From Nymphaea colorata (taxonomy: Eukaryota; Streptophyta; Magnoliopsida; Nymphaeales; Nymphaeaceae), in assembly GCF_008831285.2 (NCBI RefSeq), contig NC_045139.1, positions 35,251,706 to 35,315,705 on the forward strand: a stretch of DNA of 64,000 nucleotides. Direction: 5' to 3'. The first letter of the stretch is position 1; every line of letters starts with the position of its first letter. The notes beneath the pieces were generated by a model that searched no databases, was not told the origin of the DNA, and saw nothing but the letters and a program-made list of their open reading frames with translations. The position numbers and the translations under genes are program-made. Below are positions 48,561 to 61,189 of this stretch, in pieces.

Positions 48561-50599
48561 AACAAAACACTCCCCTAATCTTGGCAGAAACCTAATTTTC
48601 AAAATATATTCATAAGCTTGCTTTGGTGGATTTGGTTGGAACATACGATCAAAGATTGCAAAGATGGTACTAATTACGCCGCCTGGAAACCTCATGATGA
48701 CAAAATTAAGGGACATATTGAGCCCTTTCTCAAATGATATTTGGGCCAACTTAGCCGGGTCACTTTATTCAGCTTATATTTATTATTCTTATATATTTTC
48801 ATGTTAAATTATTTCAAAATTTTATTATTCGTATATCATACTAACTAGTTCCGTATATCCTTTAGTAAAAATCCCTTGATCAGCTTTGATTTTCACATTG
48901 ACCAAACTGAGGGAAACGGTCTCGACTGAAATTATGGCAGCCGATGCTTAATCTGGATATATATTGAATTCCTGCCTTTTTCCAACCAGAAGGTTGGCCT
49001 TAAGTTCAACCCTAATCTAGTGCATGCGTGGAAGTCTTGCTAACTCTGAAAGTTAAGAGGTTATTTCATATTTCATCACTTCACATTTGAAACCCACAGA
49101 TCTGGCGTGAATGTGATGTGACATATTTTTGCTGATGTAGCAAAAGATTCGAGCTAAACTCCATGGATCGCTAAACTGATTATCTTAGGTCAAATCTAAA
49201 ATCCTTATTGTAATTTTTGATGTTGACACAGTTATGATTATTTAAGATCGGAGTGGAGGGTCTGACCTTAAATTGATGGTTATCAAATTCTGATGATTTT
49301 ATATTATATTAAGAGCAATCAAACACCTCTCAAATGTGATAATTATGCCGAAGGATAATGCAAGCAACTCCGATTTAGATGGCTAAATATATTAATATGG
49401 TTGTCTGCCAAACTCAAATCAGATTAGAGAAAAATGACTAGACGTTCTCTTTAGCTTATTTCCTTTGAAATGATGGACAATAGTGAAGTAGAAAATAAGT
49501 GCAGTGAATTGGAAAATGGGATGAAGGATTCTTGTCACCATACGCCCACAGTGGATGACAACAACGTTAAAGATGGGGACAATCTTCTCCACAGTTGGGG
49601 GTGGAAATATTAGTGCTTCCAGCAGCAACTAAGAGAATTACATGGGAGAACGTCTCTTTGATTAGTGATGTGCTGTAAGACATGACAAATGTTGCGGACA
49701 CGACATGATGGTTGAGACATATCGGTATACGAGGCCAATATATATATATATATAATAATGAATATTTAAGATTTATATTTAAAAATAAAAAAATTTTAAG
49801 AGGCTGGTGCGGGCAACTGCCCATAGAAAATACTCTGCTTGGGGGCTTGGGCGTGTGATTTTGTACAATGAACTTTCTCATATTAATTGTTTCCCTTAGA
49901 AGGCATGTGTTCCAAAATCACTTGAGGCTTGCTTCGCTGAGGTTCTTAAATTATTTCCTTTTAAAGGAAAACACAACTTTCCAAGATGCACCTAAAGATT
50001 CAACAATAACTAAAAAATCCACGATAATAAAAGAAATAACTTAATTTTCAGTATCGTTAAGAATGCACATAAGCTTTGAAATTATAAAGAGATTACCTGT
50101 TCTCAATTAGTTGTATGTTGTCACAGACTTAGGTTGAAAATGACTAAAATACCTTAAAAGAGAAAATGATTTTCAACTTATTTGTATCATTCTCTTCAAT
50201 TGTACCTAATAATGTTGTACGTGCTTAACTATACTTAATTCAGTCGGCTTCCTCATTATTTGACCATGTAGGGCAATCCACACCTATTCAAATTTATTGA
50301 AAGAGTTGGATTTAATCCAGCCCTATGGAGGAAGAGATTTTTGACACTGAAAGTAAGCTTCCAACTTCATCACTGGAGGATGATTAGAACTTAGAAGATT
50401 TATTAAGTTCTCTAACATGGTTAGCAACATATATAATATTGAACGATGATAGGCTCATTTCTAAGGGATGGTCCATCATGAAAGGTAACCTTATTCCTCA
50501 ACTTGCAAAGAGCCAAGCATACAATTTGAAGTTCCAAAATGAAACCTGCTTGGTTGTTTTTCTATAAATCTAGCAAAATGAAACAAAATTCCCACTGCT
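48561..50599. other. Intergenic DNA, no gene supported
   Basis: A/T-rich. A short (TA)n tract lies near 49,738-49,756, and near 49,800 a GGTGCGGGCAACTGCCCAT phrase recalls similar GTGTGGGCAxxTGCCCACAC wording near 3,780 and 58,115. Confidence 0.4.
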
Positions 50600-52360
50600 T
50601 CGATTCCCTACGTCAAATAAGGAACGAGAATGGATTGAGGTGAATCATCAAACTCCAGGGAGAGTTCTTATTTGATACAATGGGCCACTTTTGTTCAGCG
50701 TGAAGGGCAATGTTTAATTCACTCAAATTCCAAAGGCCCAATTCACACTCTTCTCTAGGACGACCACCTTCTCATCCATGATCCAATATAGTGAAAATGC
50801 CTCTTGGAATGAACTATCTACTATAAGAAACTAATCTCTTATATGCACTCCATGACATTAATAAGAGCTTGCTGACAAAGGAAGGCCGCCAACATCCAAT
50901 AAGTGAGAAGAGCTGCTAGGACTAATTTGGTGAGAATCAATCCACCTGCAAAGGATAAAATGAAGTTCATTCCAACCGTCAAGCTTCTTTCCAAATGAAT
51001 GAAGTAGAGGGCCACATCAGTCATGTGTAGCTTGCCGACAACAAGAAGAAGACCGAAGTCCCAAGTAGGTGAAGGGAGTAGCGAAAGTTGCAGGCCAGTA
51101 GTCAACTGGATTCATGGCACCCATTGTAAACATAAGAAGGGAGAACTTATTTAGGCTAATATTATGTCCAAACTTAGAATTGAATCCAGCTATCTCCTCC
51201 AAAAAATTCTAAATAGAGTGTTTACAATTGATCAGGACCAGACCCATCGTGTACCTGGCTCTAGTTTCACACCTTAGGTCCCACCTTTGCGTTTCAGTGC
51301 AGACCATGAGACCTCAACAGTGAATCCACTACAGATTTGGAGCATAGTCGAGATGAGGCACTTGTGCGTAGATTCTCAAGGTGAACCAAGGGACAATCAC
51401 GACGCGCATATAGTCCTTCGTCGGCTTAGTCTACTTGATTTATGATTTTGGATTATATATTGTTTTGGGATTCATTTTGTACTTATATTCAGTTTGTATA
51501 TGTTTGGATCCATTCAGATCCAATTTTGTTCAGGACTTACTGATACTTTCATTCATCCATATAAATGGGCGACGAACTTACTTGTCTTTAGTTGAGCTGT
51601 TGAACAAAGAAAATGTTTCTACTTTAATGCTTGTTTTTTTTTTTACTTCTCTTGTCGTTATTGCACTTTACTTTTACAACAAGTAGTTATAAGAAGGTTC
51701 TAAATTGGCATTTCTACAAGCAGAGCTTGCATCAACAATCCTATAAAAATAAAAGATAATTATTTGCAAGGAGCCATGAAATCAATGGATTCTTTAAGAG
51801 AGCAAGATAATTGCTTCAACCCTTCAGAAATGAACGTAGCCTGCCACTAATAATCTTTCAAAGAATGGGAGTCATTCTCCTTACCATGAGTTTGGTAATA
51901 GCTTTACAAACAAAATTACAAAGACTGATTCTTCGAAACTGACTTAAATTAGGAGCCCTTATCATTTATAACTCATGTTTATGAATAGGGTTGTATAAGT
52001 CATGTTTATCTTCCTTGGGTACATATCCTTAAGAGAGAAAACAAGCAAGAACATCATGGATACCACTAAGAACAAGGTCCCAAAGATGGTGAAAACAAAC
52101 TCCCTTGAAAACCATAGGGCATAGGCTACGCTGTATCCGTCACTACTTCTTGATATAAAACAGTAGCCACAAGGACAACATTTTCTTGGCCTCGTAACCC
52201 AAGAATGAAGGACCCTCAAGGTCTCTCTCGCTGATATTAGGTTAAAGAGAAATTTGGAAAAAAAAAAATCGCAATCACTTGTTTGCCTTTCTGATTTATA
52301 GCTACAAAACCCATCCCCACTTTCAAGAAAATCCATGAAACACTCGTTTAAATTTAGCTT
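50600..52360 (-). mobile_element. Decayed LINE (L1-type) reverse transcriptase remnant
   Basis: Read on the minus strand, fragments occur in the order expected for a plant L1-like reverse transcriptase. A VPKEDKHDLY segment near 52,010 is followed by NLSQFRRISLCNFVCKAITK near 51,920 (the usual RPISLCN box). PFTYLGL lies near 51,070, NFILSFAGGLILTKLVL near 50,950 (the SFAGRL box), and GLWNLSELNIALHAEQKW near 50,690. These lie in different frames and are broken by stops, so the element is dead. No 5' endonuclease, poly(A) tail or target duplication could be defined; the limits are approximate. Confidence 0.8.
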
Positions 52361-55090
52361 GTAGCAGGGACAATATCTCGTGTTTCAATCTCCAGCAATA
52401 TTCAAGCGTTTGCCTCAATCTTCTGGATAGTGATGTGTTTAATTTCTTTCCTGAGTGACCAGTTGTAGAGAAGAGAAATCTTTTAGATTTGATCTGCACT
52501 AGGTGCAGTGGCCTTTCTAGATGGAATGGAGCTTATCTAAAATCTTTTCAAAAGGACTGCCTCTAACAGCTAGCAATACCCCACTTGTCTCGAAGACAAA
52601 GTTTCTTCGTTGAGGAAATTGCTTGATCCCCTAGTCAAAAGTGTCACTACATTTGTGAAATCACGATGTTCGATATATATCATGTTGTGCCAAGCGGGCG
52701 CAGCTATCTGGAAACTATCAAATCTTGTTTGGTTGTGAAATTAAATTCCTGAGGCACTCATTTCTTGCCTAACACAGCAACTTTTTCTCTTCGCCTGTCT
52801 CAATTTAGGCAGTGCAGCAGGAAAAAAATCATAGAGTATCAAACTCTTAAGCCCTTGCATTATCAGGATCGAAATGATTCGAGACTGCCACAGTCAGTTT
52901 TTGAAGTATTTTCAAGAGATCTCTTATTTTAGTGTTTTTTGCTGATTCACATCTGAAGCTGAATTGCTCCTGATTTGATTTTCAAACTGATTTTTACAAC
53001 ACTGTCTTCAACTTGAAGGTCTCCAATAACGAAGAGGTTTAATAATAATTAACCAAATCTGCTGCCGAGAAGCCATGATTGATCCATATGGGCAGTGGAG
53101 GGTTAGACCGAGAAAGATGTTTAGAGGAAAGGGCGCAGGGGAACAGAGTCAGGGACGCATGCATCCGCATCTGCACGTGACCAACATGGCCACATGAAGG
53201 AATTCTTGGTGCCTCTTCGGGCACATCGACTGGGAACGCGGCCAGGGTCGTGATTCTATCATTAGCATCTCTGCTAGTTGGTCATTGAAAAATTAACAGC
53301 ACAGATTTTTGGTATTCTGAAAGTGGCCACGCCTGGGCCCTGGCGTGATTTCCTATGCACTGCTTCATCTCTTCTTTGACCATTTATTAACCTCTTTTGT
53401 TCCTTTCTGCAACTGGCGTTTCAAGCTTTCAAATCTACAGTTGCAGGCCTCTTCAAATTCATAAATCCTTCGTTTGAAAATTGCATATTCATGTGTCTCT
53501 GTGCGTGTTTGGTTGCTGCCCATATCTTATCTTTTTCCCATAATGTCAATGCACTGGAGTTTGTGTCAGATGAAGGTCTTTTCGTCTCTGTCAAATTTAA
53601 CAGCAGCAACACTACTCGGGCGAGCCGGGACGTGAATGAACTGGGATTGTCAGATTACGGTCTTTTAATATCGGTTACCATGGCTGAACTAACGCCTAGT
53701 TGGGTTCAGTTAGCAGTTTCAAATCATGTGAGTTCATAAAGAAGTAGAAATCCTCACAAACAAGAGTTCCCTCCGCTTGGTTGGGAGGTTGAACAGATTA
53801 AGGAAGATAGGAAGAAAAGATTGTTGAGGAAATTGAAAACGAAATGGACATGGATTGATCAGATTTGATTAACTGAAAAAAGATTAAATAATAACAAAAA
53901 TGTACATTACAAATTAATGGAAAAAGGAATGGTACGTACCCGAATCGGTGCATCTAGTCTGTTGCTTTAAAATTGATATCGATTTTTGGGTGAGAAACAA
54001 TTTAGAAAAGAGTCAAAATTTTCACCTAACATCTTGTTCTCAGGAGATGCAGTTCTTATTTTGGTGTTTCTAGATGTCATCTCTATTGTGCTTTAACTTG
54101 TGTGTTAGTGTCTCTTTTTACAATTCAAAGAGTTGATGTCTCAAAAATTCAAAATATGAACTGAGCCACTGCCAACAACTGCCCCAACCATTGTGTCAAC
54201 TCTTTAAGACTTCAATTGGCATTATCTAAATCATTTCAAATTCAAAGCAATTTTACCAACATCGATTTTATAAATATGTCTGCAACAGGGGTGGATGCAG
54301 GTGGAACCCACTCTTGGTAACATTCATGTTGAAATTTAGGTGAACATGGGATCAGTTACATGGTGCAGCCCCACACCTCGTCATAGTTATAATTGAAAAA
54401 TTGGTAACTATAAATTTAGTATCGTGTCCGTTAGTCTGGAATATATAATCATTATAACGTTCGATAGTAGCCAAAGACTGGTTCCACATAACCAAGTACA
54501 GTCAAATCGAATGTGCGGATTGGGTTCACCGGCTACACAGTTGGGCCGGAAGCTTCCATGCAAGTCCAGGCTGAGACGTTATGTTATGGGTCAGGTGAGG
54601 TACCCAACAGAAAGCCCGAAACGTTATATGGACCCAGATATGTTATTTTCTCCATAGTATATTAAGCATGTTATAGGAGAATGTTATGCATCAAAGTTTG
54701 GTTTTCATGAGTCCAAAGCCAATTAGGAGAATGCCACTTGATCTCTTGTACGAAATGTTAAGCTAGCAAGTAACAAGAAAAAAAAAAAGTTTCAATAATC
54801 TAAAAGCCCAGAGCATGGAGATATCAATTGATTGGATTCAGATTGGACATGCGATAGAACTACTTCAAGAAGTCGGATATTGGAAAAAAAAAAAAAAAAA
54901 CTTATGATGGGGTTCAAAATAAAAAAATGGCATTCCATCTAACTGGGATTTGGAACGTTTCAAACGAATATCCTTCAAACGCATTACCCCTCACATTACC
55001 CTTTGGTTTGTAAAAAAGTGATTTTTTTAACTTTTCTTTTTTGTCCTTGTTACTGGAAGTGTTTTTACTTGTTTTAACTTTATTTCTCGG
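52361..55090. other. Intergenic DNA, no gene supported
   Basis: No recognisable domain. A plus-strand frame at 53,491-53,739 starts with a hydrophobic, signal-peptide-like segment, but it has no known family and no clear gene context; see findings. The part below ~53,000 may include more of the decayed LINE. Confidence 0.4.
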
Positions 55091-55572
55091 TAGGGCTGCA
55101 CATGAGCCGAGTCGAGCCTGAGCTTGGCCAGCTTGAACTCAACTCGACTAAAAAAACTAGAGCTCAAGGTCGGCTCGAACTCAAGTCGAGCTCTTTATGC
55201 CAAGCTCAAGCTCGACTCGAATACGAACTCGATTCGTTTAACTCATTTAACTCGTTCAAGCATTAGTTCATTTAACGTTAACTCGAGTAGGTCTTATCTT
55301 GTTTAATTCGTGTAAGTGTTAACTCATGTAACTCGTTTAACTCATGCAACTTGTGAAAATTTGTTTTTACCCTAAAAATTAAGACCCTATGATTTGGTGA
55401 ACTGGTTTTCGCAATATTATATATAGTACCGGTTTGTGAATCGAGTCCCTGAAACTCAAACTTGGCTTGTTTATCGTCTTGAGTATCGTTGTAAGCTCAA
55501 ACTCGCACAAGCGAGTTTTTTCAAACGAGTTCAAGTTGAGCCCAAGTTAGTTTGACTCATTGTGCAGCACCT
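55091..55572. mobile_element. Second copy of the TAGGGCTGCACA MITE, decayed
   Basis: The left end TAGGGCTGCACATGAGCCGA is nearly identical to that at 10,987. The right end (opposite strand AAGGTGCTGCACAATGAGTC) is diverged. The interior has the same ACTCGA/GAGCTC wording on both arms. No target duplication remains visible. Confidence 0.6.
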
Positions 55573-55601
55573 TGGGGACATTTTAGTTAAGACCATTTTT
55601 A

Positions 55602-55731
55602 GGGCATGTCTAACAAAAGGAACATTTGTAACTGTTTCATGAATAAGTCTTAAAAATTAGTGTCAATTCTATCATATTTTTTTAATATATTCATGAAACA
55701 ACTATAGAGTATTTTATTACCAAATGGACCC
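55602..55731. mobile_element. ~130-bp MITE related to 40,984-41,125
   Basis: It shares GTAACTGTTTCATGAAT near the left and TTCATGAAACAACTA near the right, which pair as an inverted repeat. It ends CCAAATGGACCCT, like other members of this group. Confidence 0.4.
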
Positions 55732-56541
55732 TTATGAACCAAACACACAGCCTGCTTCGATCCAGACCATCTTCAATACTTGACCATCATGACTCTTCTT
55801 GGGAGTACATCCAAGAGGTAAATTGGGTTTTTGAGTGCATTAATAGTTTAAGAGAATCCTACGAAATCTTCTTTTAGTTTCCTGGGCATAAAAATAATTG
55901 TATTGCAGAGGCTATTGCATAAGATGTGGTTCATAAAATTTGATGTCATAAACATACTTGTGACTGTGCGTAGGGCCCCAAATGCAAGCTCATACCGTCC
56001 TTTTTGGTGTAGAAAGGTGAAGCCTATAGTTGGCTTCATTGTGTTAGCATTTTGGGGAGCTTAGAATATTTTTCAAGGACTTGATCATTGATTCATTGTC
56101 CATTCGCTGGATGCCAAGGAAGCTCGCGACATTGACAAGCCATGGCTACGGAGATCTGGCGGTTTATGAACGACGACTTTGTCATGAGATGAAGGCTCTT
56201 TAAATGTGCACTCCTTGTTATTGGAGATGCTTAGGATTGAAGGATCTTGAGTGTGTTCTCTCATTATTTGTTAGACTATAATTGTTGGAAACTCTTTAGT
56301 TGTGTATTTTGTATACCGAAGCTGGTTCCTGCGCATAATGATGAAAATGCCTCGATAAAGTAAATAACGAGACTTTTAGAAAGACAAAAAAGAGGATTAT
56401 GAAAATGTTAAAAAGTAAAAAAGTTATGCACTTCATACAAAATTTATAAAATATCTCCACCCCACTTCTTTTTATCTTGCGTGCATATTTATCTTATGCA
56501 CACGAGCGGAGTCAAGTAGGGCTTGCATGGACTCTGGCTCC

Positions 56542-56855
56542 ACCTCAAATTTTTTTATATAAAAATTTTGAAAAATAATATTTTAACTTTAATTTGGCCC
56601 TCTTCATGAAAAACTTTTTGCTCCACCCCATACCCCTAGGCATGCACCACTTCGATCTAACACTAACACTGGAAATAAAGAGTATTTTGTTGGTATGAAG
56701 TACTCCACCTCAACTTTTTTTATATAAAATTTTGAAAAATAATATTTTAACTTTAATTTGGCCCTCTTTATGAAAATTTTTTTGCTCCACCCCTACAGGG
56801 GTATGCACCAATTCGATCTAACACTGGAAATAAAGAGTATTTTGTTGGTCTGAAG
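56542..56855. repeat. ~160-bp imperfect tandem duplication
   Basis: A unit running from CTCCACCTCAA through TTTGGCCCTCTT to AAAGAGTATTTTGTTGGT is present twice, with small deletions in the second copy. The unit contains GCTCCACCCC wording seen at the ends of other short elements here. Confidence 0.7.
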
Positions 56856-57167
56856 TATAACTACTTGAGGACATTGCAACTCACAAGGATGAACAGCTCC
56901 CTAAACCTGTTCTTCTTGGTCATTAACTTGCGCTTCCGGAACATCAGTCAAGAGTAACTTTCATTCATGAATGTGGCATTGATTAATATGTTTGATGATC
57001 GTTGTTATGACCTACTATCTCGTGGCAATATTGATAATATTTATTTAAGAAACTGTCTTTCACTTGAGAAGGATTGGTGCCCTTGAAACAATGTGACATT
57101 TCCTTCCTCTAACAAAATACTTGAAACTTGTGAGTCTCTCTAATCCCCTCTAACTGTGACCTTTTTT

Positions 57168-57296
57168 GGCTATTTGGTAATAGTAATAGTATGTTATTGT
57201 TTTATATATCGATCGCAACTTTTTAAAATGTTTTATAAATTTACTATAATTTTGGAAGTAAAGACGTAGAATATATTAATAACACCAAACGACCCC
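57168..57296. mobile_element. ~129-bp MITE with GGGTCGTTTGGT-type ends
   Basis: The left end GGCTATTTGGTAATAGTAAT and the right end, opposite strand GGGGTCGTTTGGTGTTATTA, are inverted relatives. The right end matches the left flank of the hairpin at 12,962. No coding capacity. Confidence 0.45.
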
Positions 57297-58205
57297 TTTT
57301 GTTTGTGGTTTTATCATTATGTTGCTTCTTTCTTCATCTACTATTCTGCTCTTTTCTAGTTATCTCCATTGTATAACATTTTTGGAGGATTCCGACATTC
57401 TAGTATATTGCCTTTGTTGCTTATCAAAAATTAATCCATCATGGGCAGTTGGGCACCTATATTGATCATTTGGATTTAAAGAAGCCAAGCCTTCTTGATC
57501 AATTCATGGGGAGTTGATGGGGCCTTTTCACTGACATACAATCCGCAGCGCCAGGCTTTACCAGCATGACAAAATTACTCACTTCGAGTCATATTTAGAA
57601 GCCCTTGAAAGACTTGCTAAAATTGATAATGACGATCACGAGACATGTAAATTTATATGTAAAGTTTTAAAATATTCATTTATTCTACCTAAAAATTTTG
57701 AAAAAGAATTATATTTCAGTCATTGTCAAAATTTTGAAACTATAATTCGACCTCCCTTTTACGAAAAATTTATAGTGCATGAGTATGAGTGATCGGCTCT
57801 TTCATTTTATTGCACATTGACCTCTCGGTGCATGCTTTCCTCTTTGTTTGAGATCGTGAAGACAGATAATGATGGTTGCATCCTCATGAATGTGATAGCA
57901 AGATTGCTTAATAAGTTAACAATCCCACTGTTATTAAACTACCGAAGCTGAGTAGGGCTGGGTCCTCCAAACCAGTTCAAGCCTCATCCTTCTTGCCGTC
58001 TAGACTAGAGAAACAGTTGATTAACTTAGGGAAACCTAATTCAGTGGGTATGAGGCAGGAACACCTTCATTAATTTGGGAATCTTTAGTCGCAGTGGAGG
58101 CATATTTAGGCTTATGTGGGCTACTGCCCACACCAGCCCAAATAGATTGTTTATTTATGCATTAGTACCACATGAACATTTTATTTATTTATACATCGGT
58201 TACCT
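57297..58205. other. Intergenic DNA, no gene supported
   Basis: No gene recognised. From about 58,090 a CAGTGGAGGCATATTT phrase pairs loosely with CTCCGCCGCCACTATA near 58,685, which would enclose the next element. Confidence 0.4.
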
Positions 58206-58610
58206 TAAAGGTGTTAATATATCCAATTTGGATCGAAGAACCGACCAAACCATTCCAAAAAAATGGATACGGAAAAATGATTTAATATCTGATCAAAAAA
58301 TGGAATCAGATTCAGATTTAAATAGTGACACTCGATCGGATTCGGATTTAAATATACATAAATATGCCATATGGATTCAGATGTGGATTGAATTTAGCTT
58401 TAATCAAATATCCTACCAACACCCATACATTTTGAATATGAGCCATATTCATTCAAAATTAGGATTCAAATTGCAAAACTAGATTTCAGAATCGGTATGA
58501 CATTTCTTCGTTTGCATTAAAATTCGAATTTGAATCTCAACACATAAATATCCAAAAAACAATATGGTTAAGAATACATCTGATTTGGTTCTGATCCATT
58601 GACATTCCTA
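58206..58610. mobile_element. 405-bp hAT-like MITE related to 4,901-5,269
   Basis: The left end reads TAAAGGTGTTAATATATCC and the right end on the opposite strand reads TAGGAATGTCAATGGATC. The interior carries CAGATTCAGATTTAAATAGTG and GATCGGATTCGGATTTAAAT, close to wording in the 4,901 copy. The flanks GGTTACCT and GGTTTTCC match only at 5 of 8 positions, a weak or decayed duplication. It creates a spurious frame at 58,075-58,482. Confidence 0.5.
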
Positions 58611-59574
58611 GGTTTTCCCTTTAAAATTTTATTGAAGTATTAGCGCCTCCTAGCTGGCAATTTCTGGCTCCGCCGCCACTATAGGCGATCAAATGGATGA
58701 ACTTAAGAGGTTTCTCATCATGATCCTCGTTAAGGTTGACTAGGTAGAAGTTCTCCGTATATACAGTACTTGATCTTTTTCCGAGGCAGGCCATAACTTT
58801 TACTCGAGGTATTCCGATCTCAGAGCATGAGTTCCAGCTTTGTGGTTCCCGTTAATGGACTTGATTTTGCTTCTGGTTCGAGAATGCTTTCAACTACTGG
58901 CTGGGCTTGAAATTGGTTTTGTTGCAACTACGGGCTGGCTTGGAATTGGTTTTGTTTGTACTCTTCCTCATGCATGAAGTTCTTTCTTTTGTGATCTTCG
59001 CTCTCCCTTTCTTAAATTCCTTTCTAATTATTGGTTCCTTGAACTTCAAGTTCTGATGAGCTAACCTTATTAATCCGCCTCTTTATGTTGTATCATATGC
59101 CTCAATTTCACGAACAATTGTCTGTGGTGGAAAAGGGCACTGGCAGATCCGATTTGTGTTCTTGGTTTCATCTTCAAAGGCTTTTTCCCCCCCTTCTAGG
59201 GGTGAAATTATTTCTACAAATGGTGACAAACATGGTTGCCTTAGGCTGGGCTACCAACAACAAGGTTTAACCATGAATGATATTTTGGAAAATGGAGCCT
59301 TATATCTCCTCAATCCGCTGATGGCGCCATGTACTCTGGGCTCCAAAGTTCAAAAGACTTTTAATTGAATTGCAATTGCATCAGACGCATGCATCACACA
59401 GTCAACCATAAGAGGGAGCGACGGTACGTCCAATAGACTGCTCATTTTTGGCAGCCATGGATGGATATCTCCAAGAGTGCTTGCTGATCTGATGCCATAA
59501 GGAATTTGGAAAGACCAAGTTGAGTGGGTGCTCTACAGTTTGGTACTTTCGGGTGAGCAGAAGCCACCCCAAAA
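58611..59574. other. Intergenic DNA, no gene supported
   Basis: No gene or defined repeat recognised. Short frames lack motifs. Confidence 0.4.
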
Positions 59575-59795
59575 AGGGCTGAAGCCTTCCTTCCTTTTAT
59601 GTTTTCGGAGTCTAGGGCTACTTAGAGACAGGAGTGACCTTGTGGTACAGCTGTCAACTAGAGCGTCACACTACCATTGCTTGCAGTCCAAATGAGTAGC
59701 ACCCACAAGGAGTAGCACCTATAAGAATCGAACCAACAACCGGGCCCTCATAAGCCCACCAGTCCGACCAGCTACATACACTATGCTCCTCAATG
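59575..59795 (-). mobile_element. tRNA-derived SINE copy
   Basis: On the minus strand, GTAGCTGGTCGGACTGGTGG resembles the A box of a tRNA and TTGGTTCGATTC lies ~30 bases later as a B box, the spacing of tRNA genes. The tail AAGTAGCCCTAGACTCCG is shared with the copies at 14,440 and 37,190. It lacks the paired stems of an intact tRNA, so it is called a SINE. Confidence 0.55.
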
Positions 59796-61189
59796 CAATC
59801 AGTTTGGCACCTTAGCACAAGCAGAGCACAATGAAAATTGATTGCCACATACATAGCCACTCCATACTTCATTACTTTGTCTCAAAAAACATTACCTTTG
59901 TTCTTAATTGTCGTATTGAGAACGTCACATTTTTAATTGTTCCCGCAGCCACAATGATCTTACGGTTTAACTATGAAACTGAACTTTGCCTCATTTGGAT
60001 AAATGCATGGACTGCTGGTGGGATTTGCTTGTTCCCTGGACCAACAAATCACCTCTTGTTTTCCTTTTCAAGCAAAGATAAACAGCGCCTCCCACACCAA
60101 TCCCGTAGCAATGGCTGCTAAAAGTTATTAAAGTTTTCTCTTGTAATACTGAAAAAACTATCCACCTTTTTTTTCTTGTTTTTAATGGAATATTGAAAGG
60201 CCATCAAGAAGATGCAACAGTGTAAAAAATAGCACCTGTCAAGAATTTCACGAAACGAAGGGGCTAGCAGCAGATGAGAGGTTTTTTATCCTTGGCCTTT
60301 TTTTTTAAGGGAAAAAAAGGAAGAAAAAAGTTGTCCTCTTTTAGTATAAATATGAGACATGGCTGATTTCAAACCCTTCCCATTCACCTTGAAGCCACAA
60401 GTTCAACTTTCTAGCCAAGTGAACCAGGCTCTCGATCAATTAAATTAAGTTTTCTAATTTAAAAGAAAAAAATTTCTGACGGCCTTCAAGGGGTTGCGTG
60501 ATCACCTGTATTCTACTATGGTCTCAGGATGCTCAAATGCAGATACCCATAAATTTAATTCAAACCAGACCCTTCTCTCTTCACGTTAGATCAGATCTTT
60601 TGGCCGTGTAAAACAGCAAAATGGGGACCTCAAGTATCGGACTTTAGTAAGGTTCTAGGTTTTCTTGACCAGGGGTTGTCGATTTGGTGATGATCTCTGG
60701 CCGCATCAACAAAGTCGTGCCACATTAAATCCACACTTAAAATGATTTGCTCTCAAAGACGCACTAAACGATTTAAATTCAAGCAAGTTGCTTCCTCCAA
60801 CGAGTAGTTTTGGCAATTAAGAACTGCAGATCCAACCTGGGCCCACCAGCTTAACATTCTTTTATTGGTAGAATCAATTTGGCACATATTTCAAGTTCAT
60901 AAGCAGTCCCCGCAGTTCTGGGCCGTATATATGGAACAAATCTAAAGAATCCTCGAGGCGTCAAGAAAAACATGGAAAAAAATTTTGCTCCTAAGCAACC
61001 TTTTGGTCAGCTAGTATCTTTTTGTTCCTTCCATCTCCCTTGTGGTGACCAAAATTAACAAAGCACAGAAGATTCAGAGGTCATAGACTAACCATGGTCT
61101 ATCATAATATGATAATTTCACATTAGCACTTACAGAAATGACCAGGGAAGCCATCGAGATAACCTCAACAACTGCTTTCAACGCTTTTC
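59796..61189. other. Intergenic DNA and probable 3' UTR of the next minus-strand gene
   Basis: No gene seen. The part near 61,000-61,189 lies just after the stop codon of the minus-strand gene and probably holds its 3' UTR. Confidence 0.4.

Noticed and set aside
58075..58482. 135-codon plus-strand frame
   Set aside because: It is built from the ATCCGAAT-rich interior of a MITE, and similar words occur in non-coding copies elsewhere.
59700..59795. tRNA gene candidate on the minus strand
   Set aside because: A- and B-box-like sequences are present, but the acceptor and anticodon stems do not pair and the tail matches other dispersed copies, so it is a SINE.
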